64,000 nucleotides of DNA, from positions 16,752,001 to 16,816,000 of the forward strand of contig NC_092580.1 of assembly GCF_037975245.1 (NCBI RefSeq), written 5' to 3'. The translations under genes and the position numbers were made by a program. Of the stretch, positions 1 through 11,280 are shown in pieces; the stretch's first letter is position 1, and each line of letters starts with the position of its first letter. Below the pieces are notes generated by a model. It did no database searches and was not told the origin of the DNA. It worked only from the letters and a program-made list of their open reading frames with translations. The DNA comes from Apostichopus japonicus (taxonomy: Eukaryota; Echinodermata; Holothuroidea; Aspidochirotida; Stichopodidae).

Positions 1-519
1 GTATGAGTTACATCCAGGTGGCAGGCGTGCACATGTGTATCAGTTGAGGTCAATATCGATTTCGTATGGAGAGCAAGATTTAATTTAAAGAAAACAGAAA
101 GTCAAGCAGACATCCTATTGTTATTTAAATAGTTGATTCTGTTTTGTGACAGATAAGAGAAAATAGCACTCAACAAGAATATGTACTTGTTCTATACTCT
201 GGACATCTAGTAGGTTGGCCAGATATATTTAAACGAAAGTGTAATAAAATCATAAATCATAAGATTTTTTCTTTCTCCAAATTGGCATAATTCATCCTGT
301 AGGTTCGTACCATTCATGGTAGTAATTTAGATACTCATAACTGGCTCGAAATTTAAGTCACCTTGACGACATTTACATTCATCAAAGACGCGTTGTATTA
401 AAAAAATATTTAAAAAAACCTGATTTAAGAAGAAACAAAACAATCAATTTAAATAAATTAAACTTAATAAAAAAAATCTGATTTAAATAAACTAAATCGA
501 CAACCCTGGTTGCACCATC
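1..519. other. AT-rich DNA, no gene seen
   Basis: Nothing recognised on either strand. A poly-A-rich, imperfectly repeated stretch lies around 395-495. No reading frame, repeat family or RNA motif could be supported. Confidence 0.5.
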
Positions 520-1320
520 CAGCATTGTAGAAGAGTACCTCTACCTATACGTTTGAATGAATGAGCAACATATATTTATCTACTATATGCAATGTTTGTT
601 GTTCACATTGCATCATATTCTTTACATTGTAGAACAATATGTCAACATATAATATTCAAGTATGAATAGTCAAGTTATTGTCAGACTTGAACCATGCAAT
701 CTCTCTTGTACACTGTTGCATCATTCTGATTACACTGTGAAATAATATGTACTACCTATTGTTTGAATAGTCAAAACATTTTTCAAACTGGAGCAATGCA
801 ATCTGTGTTGCACACTTTTACAACATGCATGATGCTTTGTGTATGTATGTCTACCAATTGATTGAGTATGTTATCAAGATATTTGTTTCTAGATTCCCCC
901 TCTACACTGTGTTTTGTCCTGTTGGCCTCACAAGTACATTATATGACTAACTCATGTTGCAATGTAATGCTTTTCTTATGAATTAGACTGACTACATGGT
1001 AGAGTACTAACACTCTTACAGGGCCCAAGTTGTGCCATATCAAGAACGTTATAGTCTGTGTTTAGGATTGTATCAGATACAAAAAAGAATTTGTACACTT
1101 GTAAGGAAATGTTGAGTATACAGTTTGAGTACTGTCAAATGCTTTCGGTAATTGTTGTGTTTTCAATAAGTTTTTGACATTTCCCAGTGTAGAGGAAACC
1201 AAACTTTGACATTTATGTGGAAAATGTTTGAATGAACGATCAACAGTACATTTGTCATACTGACACCATGCAATTTGTATAGTTCTCTGCTGTATCATGC
1301 TCTGCGTTATGTATGTATGT
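520..1320. repeat. degenerate ~100-bp tandem repeat, left part
   Basis: Diverged copies of a roughly 100-bp unit follow each other. Each carries variants of three landmarks: ATGCAATCT followed by TTGTACACT, GTTGCATCAT, and TGTCTACCTATTGTTTGAA. The same family resumes at 6098, so the transposon nest between them appears to have inserted into one array. Unit length varies and indels are common, so the array is old. Confidence 0.55.
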
Positions 1321-1428
1321 ATATGTATGTATGTATATGTGATCTTCCCGCAAGCAGGAACTCGCGAAAGAAGCCATGGAGGCTTATAGACTCGCAAGCT
1401 GACCGAAGCCAATCTCTCGGCATGGAAT
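1309..1428 (-). mobile_element. SINE 3' end (fragment)
   Basis: Read on the minus strand, this matches the 3' part of the tRNA-derived SINE at 59398-59641. It shares the GGCTTCGGTCAG-like block, then GAGTTCCTGCTTGC and an ATACATAC-type tail. The tail is the (GTAT)n microsatellite at 1309-1340 on the plus strand. The tRNA-like head is missing. Confidence 0.6.
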
Positions 1429-1507
1429 GGTTATGGAATCGTTATGGAATCGTTATGGATCGTTATGGAATCGTTATGGAATCGTTATGGAATCGTTATG
1501 GAATGGT
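1422..1507. repeat. 11-bp tandem repeat (GTTATGGAATC)n
   Basis: About eight head-to-tail copies of an 11-bp unit, one with a 1-bp deletion. It lies directly beside the SINE fragment and just before the hAT-like element that starts at 1522. The reading frame through it is a by-product. Confidence 0.8.
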
Positions 1508-2106
1508 ATGTCTACCTATTGCAGGCGCGTATCCAGGATTTTCTAACCCTGGAGGGGGGGGCAATTACTATCTAAGCGAAGCGCCACTATTGGTTGGCGC
1601 ACAGCGTAGAAGAACATTTCTGGTTTTGATACCCCCCAGATCACCGGAAATGGCACTTCTCGCCAGTGGCAGAGATTTCTTGTCAGAATTGGGAGGGGGG
1701 GGGGGGTTGCAGGCCATTGATGAAATAAAAAGTCATAACTGCTGGCTCACTATCTAAGTTGAGCGCCACCATAAGTTGGCGCGAAGTGCACAAGAATTTT
1801 TTGGCAAATATTGCCTCCCAGATTGCAGTAAATAGCACTGCCCAGGCCTGGGAAAGCTGCATTTAACCATTTCATATTTTGAATATTGAAATCTCATGTT
1901 CTGTCACTGATGTGTTACTGAAATGAAAAGCAAGATTTTTCGTTATTTCATGTTGTATTTTCAACTTGTAAATAAACGGTCACCATGGATTATATAGCCT
2001 ATTGGCCATATCCAATCAACTTTTTCTGAATCGCATGCGCTTTACCACTGCAACATATAGGATACAGTAAAATTCATTTCAATGCAGTTTTCCCTCGTGG
2101 GTGCAA

Positions 2107-2237
2107 TGAAGGGGGGTGTAGGCGGTTTTACACTATCTAACGCAACGTAGTCGCCAAGAACCTGAAGTATTTTTAAGGGAGGGCCCGAGGAACATGAACT
2201 TATAGCATGCTCCTCATGGTGAAACATAATTGCACCT
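2107..2237 (-). repeat. direct repeat bounding the Penelope-like element (downstream copy)
   Basis: About 125 bp almost identical to 5621-5747, in the same orientation. On the minus strand it lies downstream of the reverse transcriptase remains, and the other copy lies upstream. Such long direct repeats are typical of the pseudo-LTRs of Penelope-like elements. Both copies carry the same short open frame on the minus strand, starting MFHHEEHAISS. Confidence 0.65.
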
Positions 2238-2292
2238 ATTAGGTGAATTGAGTGTACTGTTAATAGTAGGAGAGACTAGCATAGGTTCTTAT

Positions 2293-2344
2293 GACCAACT
2301 AGACCGGTTTCTGCTCTCAAAGTTTATAGGAGGAGCTTCATCAG
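2293..2344 (-). ncRNA. hammerhead-ribozyme-like motif (degenerate)
   Basis: On the minus strand the order is CTGATGA (2338-2344), GCTC pairing with GAGC as a 4-bp helix II, GAAAC (2307-2311), and a short helix III closing on GGTC (2293-2296). These are the hammerhead core elements in the right order. Penelope-like elements are known to carry such ribozymes in their pseudo-LTR regions, and this one lies between the RT remains and the downstream direct repeat. Helix I is poor and the first helix II pair is A-A, so it is probably inactive if real. Confidence 0.4.
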
Positions 2345-2399
2345 TAGTATGAATATTTTATATTCGGCCTGGGCGTCTCGTTCTAAAAATGCATCTATT

Positions 2400-2874
2400 T
2401 CCTGTGCACGAGTTTTTATGGACTCATAGTGCAGCTATAAGAGCATCTAAAAGAGCTTCGTGTGAACCTTGAGAGTCAGCTGATTCTTCGTTAGTACAAA
2501 ACCTTGAGTTAAAAGTAAATCGTTGAGATTTTGGGCCCTTTTGTAGGCTAGAATCGGTTCTTTGGAAACAGTTTGAATAATTCCGCGTGTTGCAAGATTA
2601 AGTGCCAATGTTTCAAAAGTGCTTTTTTCAAATGCGTGGTTTTAATATGGGGTGTATAGGTAAGCTTGAACACCAGTGGACGGTGGTTCCTTTTGTTTAG
2701 GTTTGATTGTGAGGTATTGCCCACAGTTTTCAAATTTTATGCCTTTCGTGGCTGAGGCAATTTCCTCTTTCTTATAGTTACGGAGTAACAGTTTCGATGT
2801 GAACGAGTTCTTTTTCTGTAAGAAATCAGTCTCATTGTTACCGAGCGGTGCGTATCGTAATACTTCCCTTTTAA
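2400..2874 (-). pseudogene. Penelope-like reverse transcriptase, C-terminal part
   Basis: Minus-strand frames, broken by frameshifts, carry the region that follows the RT palm in Penelope-like elements. Visible blocks are NNETDFLQKKNSF, KLTYTPHI, LKKALLKHWHLI and a KRAQNLNDLL-type segment. It continues the frame that ends at 4884, the two pieces having been separated by the hAT-like insertion between them. No GIY-YIG endonuclease domain was recognised. The element is inactive. Confidence 0.65.
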
Positions 2875-4883
2875 CAGGCGCGTAGCTACTGGGGGGCCGG
2901 GGCCCCCGTGAAATCGGCTGGCCCCCCACTAGCCCCCCCCCACTGGGAATGGGGGAAAAAAATTGTAAAAAAAAAAAACTCATCAGTGCGATTCACTAAT
3001 ATATTTTGTTCGATAATTTGGGAAATAGAGTTACACAATTTTCTCGTCTGCATCTGGCAGAATAAGAATAATACAATATCTGTAGTAATCATGAGAATGG
3101 TCACACAGCATGGCATGGCAATGGTCGATGCGACGATTGCGACCATACACCACGAACCTTGTGCATGTGCTGCGCATATCGATATCTGCTGAAAATATGT
3201 TCAGTGCTTCCACCTATAGCGCAACAATCTATCAAGGCTCCGTTTGTACTGAGCCGAGGTATCAGGTATTCATATATTGCCTCAAGTCAAATGAATATAT
3301 TTCATTGAATATTCCACAAAACAACTTTTTTTATGGCCACAAAACTGTCGAAACATGATTTTCCACTACTGGTAGAGATATAAAATATTGGGAATTCTGA
3401 AATCCTGCAAGCATGGGGCTGTGCCTGTTCACTACTCACTACTGTATCGCCTTAAAAAATGATGAGTGGAAATTGTTTCTCCAGGACCGTATCGTATCGT
3501 GGGTATCAAGTGCGTCTGATATACGAACGTACGTAGTACGTACGTACGTCCATGATGATACAGGCGCGGATCCAGGGGGGTCCAGGGGGTCCGGACCCCC
3601 CTGCTCTTGGCCCCCCAAAAAAAAGGAAAAAAAAGAGAGAGAGAAAAAAGAGAGAGAGTATAAGAGAGAGAGAAAAAATAATTAAATTAAACGCCAATTT
3701 TAAACATGTAGGACGTCAGAAGGGCGGTTATCCTCACAAGTCAGCCAGGTGTGTCTTTTCCGTCAAATGAACTATAGTGTGCACGCATGCTACACGTGCA
3801 AAAAATGTCTAAAAATGGCTAAATTGAAGGGGGTTCCCTGTTGTACTTAAATATCCAAGAATTTCACAATGGATAGAGGAAAACCCACTCCCCTTAGACC
3901 CTAGGATCACTGGAGGCCAAACCCCTCACCCTTCCAGAATCCTGGATCCGACCCGGCATCAAACAGTGGTGACGGAACGGGAGGGGGATTGGTGGCTAAA
4001 GGCATTATGATTTTTGTATCATCTCAACTCATCTGATATGTTTTACCATATTTCATAGATTGTTTTTTTCTCATCAATTGAGAAATTGCAGACATGAGAT
4101 CCATATTTTCAGGCTAGGTAAATGCAGCTTAGAATACTCGGGAAGTGCCGTTTCCGGCCATCTGGGGGGGTTTGTAAAGCCAAAGATTTTCTGGTACGCT
4201 CCGCGCCAACCGATGGTGGCGCTCCGCTTAGGCGATCAGGCGCGGCTGGATCAGTCAGACCCCCCCACCCTGTCAAAAATCCTGCATCCGCCCCTGTGAT
4301 ATGCACTGTACTGTACTGATCACGCGTACGATAAATTTTATTCACAAATTACAGTCAGAATATGAGAAGATTTCGGAACTATTCAACATGCACGTACTGT
4401 AGAACGTCAGCCGCATAAAACTGGTGTTCCATCCGATGTGGACCATTACCAAAACATCGATGTGTGTTAGTCTTCCATCCCCTTCCTCTAATGCTATTTA
4501 AGTCCACATGTGGGCATATCCTGCAAACCTACCAGTAGCCCACAGGGGTTTGAGTTGGGAGAAAGGCCTTGACACCTTGAAACGACAAATGATGCCAACT
4601 TCCCTCGAGTTAAAAGTCTGGCTGAGTTGGCAAGGCCAGTCAGCATGAAAGAGAAAAAACTTTTTTTGCATTTCTGTTTCCAAAGTTGCACATCTTTTTG
4701 GTTGCTATTTTGCCTCACAGGTGCCAACTCCTGCAATCTGGGGGGTGCTGAAATCTCAAATTTTCTCTGTACGCACCGCGCCAACCAAGGTGGCGCTCCG
4801 CTTAGATAGTAACCTCCGGCCCCCCCACAAGAAAGAACAGCCCCCCATGGCCCCCCACTCAAAAAATCCTACCTACGCCACTG
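2875..4883. mobile_element. hAT-like insertion within the Penelope-like element
   Basis: The left end CAGGCGCGTAGCTA and the right end TACCTACGCCACTG (4870-4883) are diverged inverted repeats. Flanking octamers are ccttttaa (2867-2874) and ccctttaa (4884-4891), 7 of 8 identical, as expected of a hAT-type 8-bp target duplication. Removing the insert rejoins the Penelope-like reading frame. The inside holds G- and C-runs, GA-rich low-complexity sequence near 3620-3690, and hairpin copies at 4203-4222 and 4778-4796. No transposase is visible, so it is non-autonomous or decayed and contains at least one further insertion. Confidence 0.65.
3561..4296. mobile_element. probable inner hAT-like element
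   Basis: The left end CAGGCGCGGATCCAGG and the right end CCTGCATCCGCCCCTG are inverted matches at 14 of 16 positions. The flanks tgatgata and tgatatgc share only their first four bases, so no clear target duplication remains. The family hairpin is at 4203-4222 in inverted orientation. The pairing of these two ends is inferred from similarity alone. Confidence 0.4.
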
Positions 4884-5616
4884 CCCTTTAATGAAGCCTT
4901 TAAAAGTGGCAAGTGGGTGTGCAAAGTTTTTGTCGAGGTATTGGAAGGTTTCCGTGGGTTTGGTGTCAACTTTGGTGTCTAATAACCCATTGGTTTCGAA
5001 CCTTGGACCTTTGAAGATTTTCAAATCTAGGTATGTTACCTCGGTGTGTGATATTTCTACCATAAACTTTAAGAAGGGCTGAATTTCATTCAGCCAGTTT
5101 ACTAGTTGTTCAAGTTCCTGAAGTGAACCGTCGTAAAGCAATAGAATGACATCTCTATAGCGGAGCCATTTTAAGATTTTATTATCAGTCGGTAAAAAGT
5201 CTGATTTTCTAGTCTTTGCATGACGATATCACAGATTTCTGGAGAGGCTTGGCTACCCAAAGCGCAATTATCGATCTTTTGTAGATAGAATTGGTTATTG
5301 AACTCGAAACAGTTTCTTGTTAAGATTTAAGTTCAATTAGTTTGCGCATGGATATGGAAGATATTTTATTTATTCCATATTCACTTTTTTCCGCCTTTTC
5401 ATAGACTTCTTGACATATATCTAATGCCTCCTCTTGGGGAGTATTGGTATACATCGAGTGTAGCAAGTACTTTTGCAGTTCTTTTGCAGAGAACATTTCT
5501 ATTAGTGTTTCCTGGACTAAACTTTTAGTTTGAAACGTCAGATCACTTTCTAACTTTTCGTAGTGGTGACTAGCTAATTGCCTTTCAATTTCGGCTTTAT
5601 AGTCTGAGTGATTCAT
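4884..5616 (-). pseudogene. Penelope-like reverse transcriptase, palm region
   Basis: Minus-strand frames carry an upstream segment (MNHSDYKAEIERQL), then FEFNNQFYLQKIDNCALGS followed by SPEICDIVMQRLE. Next come a degenerate catalytic block resembling RYxDD (about 5130-5165), and then EVTYLDLKIF, KPTETFQYLD, HPLATFKGFIKG. This order is that of Penelope-like RTs. Frameshifts near 5320, 5150 and 5617 and in-frame stops show it is dead. The reading continues into 2874 after removal of the hAT-like insert. Confidence 0.75.
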
Positions 5617-5620
5617 GAAA

Positions 5621-5747
5621 GGGGGGTGTAGTCGGTTTTACACTATCTAACGCAACGTAGTCGCCAAGAACCTGAAGTATTTTTAAGGGAGGGCCCGAGG
5701 AACATGAACTTATAGCATGCTCCTCATGGTGAAACATAATTGCACCT
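5621..5747 (-). repeat. direct repeat bounding the Penelope-like element (upstream copy)
   Basis: Near-identical to 2107-2237. It lies upstream of the RT on the minus strand and its short frame leads towards the RT frame with one frameshift. Similarity stops at 5747, so this end lacks any counterpart of the hammerhead-like motif beside the other copy, consistent with 5' truncation. Confidence 0.6.
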
Positions 5748-6097
5748 TTATATATAAACATTAGTGAGATAGGAAAAATGGAAAGGTCAAAAATGGAGTT
5801 GTCGGTGTAAGGGGCAGGATGATGCGCACACCCCTTCCAAAATCCTCGATCCGTCACTGGCTACCCTGTGTTTATAACAGGGATCAGTGCTGTAATTATG
5901 ACCTCCTCTTTCTCTTCCCAGTGTATTGGCGTTTATCTTCTACTCACTCGTTTTCTTCTTTTTCTCTTTCTTCTTTTTCTATTCCCTTCCTTCCTCCTCT
6001 TTTTCCCCCCTGTTTTGTCCTCTCTCTCTTTTTTCTCTCCTCTTTTTCTTACCTGGAGGCACGTGCCCCCAACGCCCCCCCCCTGGATACACGCCTG

Positions 6098-6460
6098 TAT
6101 CGGTTGAATGTATTGTCAACACAAATTTGTCAGACTGAACCATGCATGTAATCAGAGTTGTACACTATTGCCGCATCATGTGTAATAATGTCTACCTATT
6201 TTTGAAGGAATGGGCAACATATACATCTACCACAACCATGCAATCTGTTTTGTTCAGTTGCATCATATGGGCTACATTGTAGAACAACAGGTCAACCTTA
6301 CCTAGTGTTTGAATGCAGGGTCTACATACACCTATTTAATATTTAAGTCTTCCAATCTGTATTGTTCATTGTACCTTATATCTGGCTTGATTATTGTGAA
6401 AAATATGTCTACCTATTATTGAAATAACTGGTCAACACCTTTATTTTTACATTCAAAATC
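6098..6460. repeat. degenerate ~100-bp tandem repeat, right part
   Basis: Continues the family seen at 520-1320, with repeated ATGCAATCTG, GTTGCATCAT and TGTCTACCTATT-type landmarks. The pyrimidine-rich block just before it (about 5940-6050) belongs to the transposon side. Confidence 0.5.
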
Positions 6461-7165
6461 ATTGCATTAAACAAAATAGATTTTTTGATTTATGTTCATG
6501 AATAAATATAAAGGCATAAGTTACACAGTGAAAATCTAAAAGCAGCTGCATCAAATGCATTAGAAACCTCTGTTGTGTTTTCCTGTACCGCAACTCCCTG
6601 CTTCGACTTTTGAGCAAAACAGTTCCTTTTTCGGTCACGATAGAGCACAGGGAGGGGGAAATGAGAGGAGAATTTTGCAAGCTAGATTGTAAGCATACAA
6701 TATAAATTCAACATTGCCATAACCTCTACAAAAGTGAGTGAAAGAAAAGTCACAAGTCCTCTGTTTCCTTTGTTTTTGCAACTATTTGTGGCATTATTTT
6801 ATCTTCATACGACATAAATAAGGTATATATCACAAACGTATGGCCAGCAAAGCTATTAGCATTTTGGCTAAGAAAGGAAAAATTAACCAGAAAAGTTGAC
6901 ATAATTGATCTATTCAGTTTCTTTGACTATGGAACCACCAGCCTATAACAACAAATATCATCATGAAACATCTGCAAATTGATGAACAATACTTAGAAAT
7001 TTAAGCTCATTAATCTCTTGAGCAATTTGTCACATCATTCTTTGAACTGAGAGGAAACTGAATACAGTATCTTGAATTGGTAAGACATGAAATCTTTGTA
7101 TTTCATACAATACCCCATGTAACTAAATCACAGGCCCACAACCCTGTTTTCTAATAGGCCCTTCT
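6461..7165. other. no gene or repeat recognised
   Basis: AT-rich single-copy-looking DNA. Short open frames have no family resemblance. Confidence 0.5.
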
Positions 7166-8005
7166 TGTCTTAGAAACCTGAGATACCTAGTCGCACTTAG
7201 ATACCTAGTGGCCCTTAGATACCTAGTCGCACTTAGATACCTAGAGGCACTTAGATACCTGGTCGCGCTTAGAAACCTGGTCGCAATTAGATACCTAGTC
7301 GTACTTAGATTCCTAGTTGCGCTTAGATACCTAGTCGCGCTTAGTTACCTAGTAGTCCTTAAATACCTAGTGGCCCTTAGATACCTAGTGGCCCTTAGCT
7401 ACCTAGTCGCACTTAGATACCTACTGGCCCTTAGATATCTACTCGCACTTAGATACCTAGTGGCCCTTAGATACCTAGTGACGCTTAGATACCTAGTGGT
7501 GCTTATATACCTGTTCTCCCTTAGAAAACTGGTCGCGCTTAGATACCAAGTCGCACTTAGATTCCTAGTCGCACTTAGAAACCTAGTCGCACTAAGATAC
7601 CTAGTCGCCCTTAGAAACCAAGTGGCCCTGAGATACGCAGTGGCCCTGAGATAACTAGTCGCACTTAGATACCAAGTCGCGCTTAGATACCTAGTTGCGC
7701 TTAGATACCTAGTGGCCCTGAGATAACTAGTCGCACTTAGATACGAAGTCGCACTTAGATACCTAGTCACCCTTAGATACCTAGGCAACCTTATACATAG
7801 TCCTGCTTAGATACCAATTTGCGCTTAGATTCGCAGTCGCACTTAGATTCACAGTCGCGCTTAAATACCTATAGTTACAGCCCTTATTTACCTAGTCGCG
7901 CTTAGATACCCAGTTGCGCTTAGATTCGCAGTCGCACTTAGATTCCTAGTAGCGCTTAGATACCTCAAGCTTATAAGATACCTAGTCGTTCTTAGATACA
8001 TAGTA
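7166..8005. repeat. 18-bp minisatellite, CTTAGATACCTAGTCGCA type
   Basis: About 45 imperfect copies of an 18-bp unit, degrading towards the right end. Because 18 is a multiple of three and few stops arise, both strands stay open over long runs (plus strand RYLVAL repeats, minus strand RYLSAT repeats). No protein is inferred. The same family recurs at 9680-11175, 18358-19985, 20095-20165 and 20885-21135. Confidence 0.9.
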
Positions 8006-9480
8006 ATCTATATATAAATGACTGGGAAAACCATGGAGTTGTTCATGATTTTGACACACATAAATTATTTAGATGTTTTTGTAAAGTTTAACATAACGAA
8101 AGTAAACTTTGTTATAAATAATAAAATAACAATATACTTTGATAAACAAGCCTAGCATAAAAGAAAAAGAGTGCAATGCACAACATGTGTTGAAAATCAT
8201 GAAAACTCTTGGACTAAAAACCCAATCTTCACCCCATTTAGATTTCATAAGTTCTGATGTGAGCATGGATGATTACGTTATAACATTAAGCATGCAGACA
8301 AGGAGTAACCTGTTTATAATTGACTGTAAAAAACAGTGGAGGTGTTCATGATTTTTAACACACAAAAATTATTTAGATTTTCGAGCAAACTTTAACATCA
8401 TTTACATTTTCTAAATAAGCATTTCAAATGATCCCACTACCAAACAAGTAATATACACACGGTTTGTGTAAATATGTAGTTTGCCTAAAACTTGAGCTGT
8501 ATCTTCATTGCATATGAATAAGTCTTTTAGCATGCAGTTCGTCATGAAGGATCATGCATATGGCTAATAGCTATTAAGTAATCAAAACACTAATATGTAC
8601 GACCGCTGCAACCTGGTTGACAAAGTCCCCTTTTCCATTCCTACATTTAATTCTACATAGGGTTCCTTCCTACGTACACTACTTCAAATGTTTTTGTGTC
8701 GTTTTAAATTATAACGGGACTTATTGAATAAAGTTATCCTAGTTAGAAATATACAAAAATAGGCGACGAAACCTCAAAATTTCCATTTGTCTCTGTTAAA
8801 ATGCACAAAATGTTGATAACAGCAATCACAAAATCCATTCTTATGCGTTCCGCAAACAATCATAAGGACTCGGCCATTTCAAATCCATCCAAGCTGATCC
8901 CCGGCCAGTCTGTATAGAATGTCATTCAGCGAGATCCCTTACATTATTGAATGATATATGATGAGTTCATAGCAATTTAAAACGTTTATAGCGAACTAAA
9001 TAATGTGATGTCCTTATGATAAACTGAAGAGAGAAATGGATATTCCAGCTCTGCTTTCTCATTGATGTAGTAGTTACTCATCTACACATGCTCATCCTAC
9101 ACATTCTCATCATACACTTCCTCATTAAGAAATTACGAATTCCCAGTGGTGGATTAACGATGGAAGGTCGATCAAATATCCTGGAGGTGATTGCAGGTAT
9201 TTTCTGCCAGTTCATCTTCAAGCTGTCGAGGAAACGAGAAATATTACTCAAAAATATTGAAGCAAACCTTGGATATGGGTTCCTCTTGTACAGCTATGTT
9301 CAAGAAATTTTTTAAAGTAGTTTAGGACTATTAATCAATGCAACATTAAGAACAAATTTATCTGGTACGGACCTCCATGATCCAGCACGTGTACATTCCC
9401 AGAAATGGCCCTTTGAATCAATCTAGTCCATGTACATCTGCTAGTATCATCACTTTTACTATGGAGACTGGGTGATAGGA
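8006..9480. other. no gene; one diverged direct repeat pair
   Basis: Segments near 8020-8105 and 8320-8405 are about 300 bp apart and share GTTCATGATTTT, ACACA and AATTATTTAGAT blocks, an old duplication. Nothing else was recognised. Confidence 0.45.
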
Positions 9481-9534
9481 CGGGAGATGGCTGAGTTCCT
9501 GGTGGCTGCAAGCGGTCACTTCATCTGGCGGAGG

Positions 9535-9621
9535 CTGCAAGCAGTCACTATATCTTTGTGACTAGAACCTGAGACCTTATGATGAAAGGAGCCGTCAACC
9601 ACTGAGCTAACACTCCCAAGA
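9535..9621 (-). mobile_element. tRNA-derived SINE head (fragment)
   Basis: The minus strand reads GGGAGTGTTAGCTCAGTGG followed at tRNA-like spacing by AGGTCTCAGGTTCTAGTC. These resemble the A and B boxes of the SINE at 59398-59641. The B box is degenerate and the body of the SINE is not seen. It sits just before the left edge of the 18-bp and 230-bp array complex. Confidence 0.6.
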
Positions 9622-9679
9622 CATCAAGAACTTCCATAACATCTGGAAGTCTGGAACATCTGTAAAATATAAAAATATA

Positions 9680-11175
9680 CCTGTTCAGATACCTAGTCGT
9701 GCTCAGATACCAAGTCGCCATCAGAGACCCAGCCGCGCTCAGATAACCCGTCAGATACCCAGTCGCACTCAGATATCCGGTCACACTCAGATACCCCGTC
9801 AGATACCCAGTTGTGTTCAGACACCCAGTTGCGATCAGATACCAGTCGCGCTCTGATTCCCGGTCACACTCAGATACCCTGTCAGATACCCAGTTGTGCT
9901 CAGATACACGATTGCGCTCTGATACCCGGTCACGCTCACATACCCGGTCACACTCAGATACCTCGTAAGATATTCGGTTGCACTCAGATACCAGTCGCGC
10001 TCTGATACCCAGTCGCACTCAGATATCCGGACACACTCAGATATCTCGTCAGACACCCAGTTGTGTTCAGACACCCAGTTGCGCTCAGATACCAGTCGCG
10101 CTCTGATACCCAGTCACACTCAGATACCCTGTCAGATACCCAGTTGTGCTCAGATACACGGTCGCGCCCTCATACCCGTTCACGTTCACATACCCAGTCA
10201 CACTCAGATATCCTGTCAGATATTCGGTTGCACTCAGATACCAGTCGCGCTCTGATACCCAGTCGCACTCAGATATCCAGACACACTCAGATACCTCGTC
10301 AGATACCCAGTTGTGTTTAGACACCCAGTTACGCTCAGACACCAGTTGCGCTCTGATACCCGGTCACACTCAAATACCATGTCAGATACCCAGTTGTGCT
10401 CAGATACATGGTCGCGCTCTGATTCCCGGTCATGCTCAGATATCCGGTCACACTCAGATACCCCGTCAGATATTCGGTTGCACTCAGATACCAGTCGCGC
10501 TCTGATACCTGGTCACACTCAAATACCCTGTCAGATACCCAGTTGTGCTCAGATACATGGTCGCGCTCTGGTTCCCGGTCACGCTCACATACCCGGCCAC
10601 ACTCAGATACCCTGTCAGATATTCTGTTGCACTCAGATACCAGTCGCTCTCTGATACCCGGTCGCACTCAGATATCCGGTCACACTCAGGTACCCCGTCA
10701 GATACCCAGTTGCGCTCAGACACCCAGTTGCGCTCAGATCTCAGTCGCGCTCTGATACCCGGTCACACTCAGATACCCTGTCAGATACCCAGTTGTGCTC
10801 AGATACATGGTCGTGCTCTGATACCTGGTCACGCTCAGATACCCGGTCACACTCAGATACCCTGTCAGAAACCCGGTTGCTCTCAGATACCCGATAGCAC
10901 TCAGATACTCTGTCAGATACTTGGTTGTGCTCAGATACCCAGTCGTGCTCTGATACCCGGTCGCACTCAGATTTCGGTCACACTCAGATACCTCGTCAGA
11001 TACCCAGTTGTGGTTAGACACCCAGTTACGCTCAGAAACCAGTCGCGCTCTGATACCAGGTCACACTCAGATACCCTGTCAGATACCCAGTTGTGCTAAG
11101 ATACACAGTAGTGCTCTGATACCCGGTTGCGCTCTGATACCCGGTCACGCTCAGATACCTGGTTACACTCACAAG
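9680..11175. repeat. 18-bp minisatellite with 250-bp higher-order period
   Basis: Units are of the CACTCAGATACCCGGT type. Blocks recur every 250 bp: the block starting GTGTTCAGACACCCAGTTG-like near 9811 returns at 10061, and another near 10063 returns at 10313. The array is flanked by AACATCTGGAAGTCTGGAAC at 9638-9658, a junction repeated at the array beginning near 18358. On the right, sequence related to AAGCGGTCACTTCATCTGG (also at 9513-9531) leads into the 230-bp satellite. Confidence 0.85.
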
Positions 11176-11280
11176 CAGTGACACTTCATCTGGCATTGAC
11201 TACAAGCGGTCACTTCATCTGGAGTTGACTTGTGGCCGGGCGGATGGAGGTAATTCGTGGTTGGTGGATGGAGAAATAAA

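Larger units (their letters stand above)
1522..6097. mobile_element. outer hAT-like element holding nested insertions
   Basis: The left end reads CAGGCGCGTATCCAGG and the right end (6082-6097) is CCTGGATACACGCCTG, an inverted match at 15 of 16 positions. G-runs or C-runs follow each end, as in the other elements here. The left flank (acctattg) and right flank (atcggttg, offset by one base) agree at 5 of 8 positions, so any target duplication is decayed. Both flanks belong to the same ~100-bp tandem repeat, which supports an insertion. Two copies of the family hairpin (1581-1600 and 1763-1782) and the Penelope-like element lie inside. No transposase is seen. The two ends could also belong to different elements. 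Confidence 0.45.

Noticed and set aside
9548-10755. Overlapping frames of 60-230 codons on both strands in the 18-bp arrays
   Set aside because: Minisatellite translation. Every strand and several frames are open at once.
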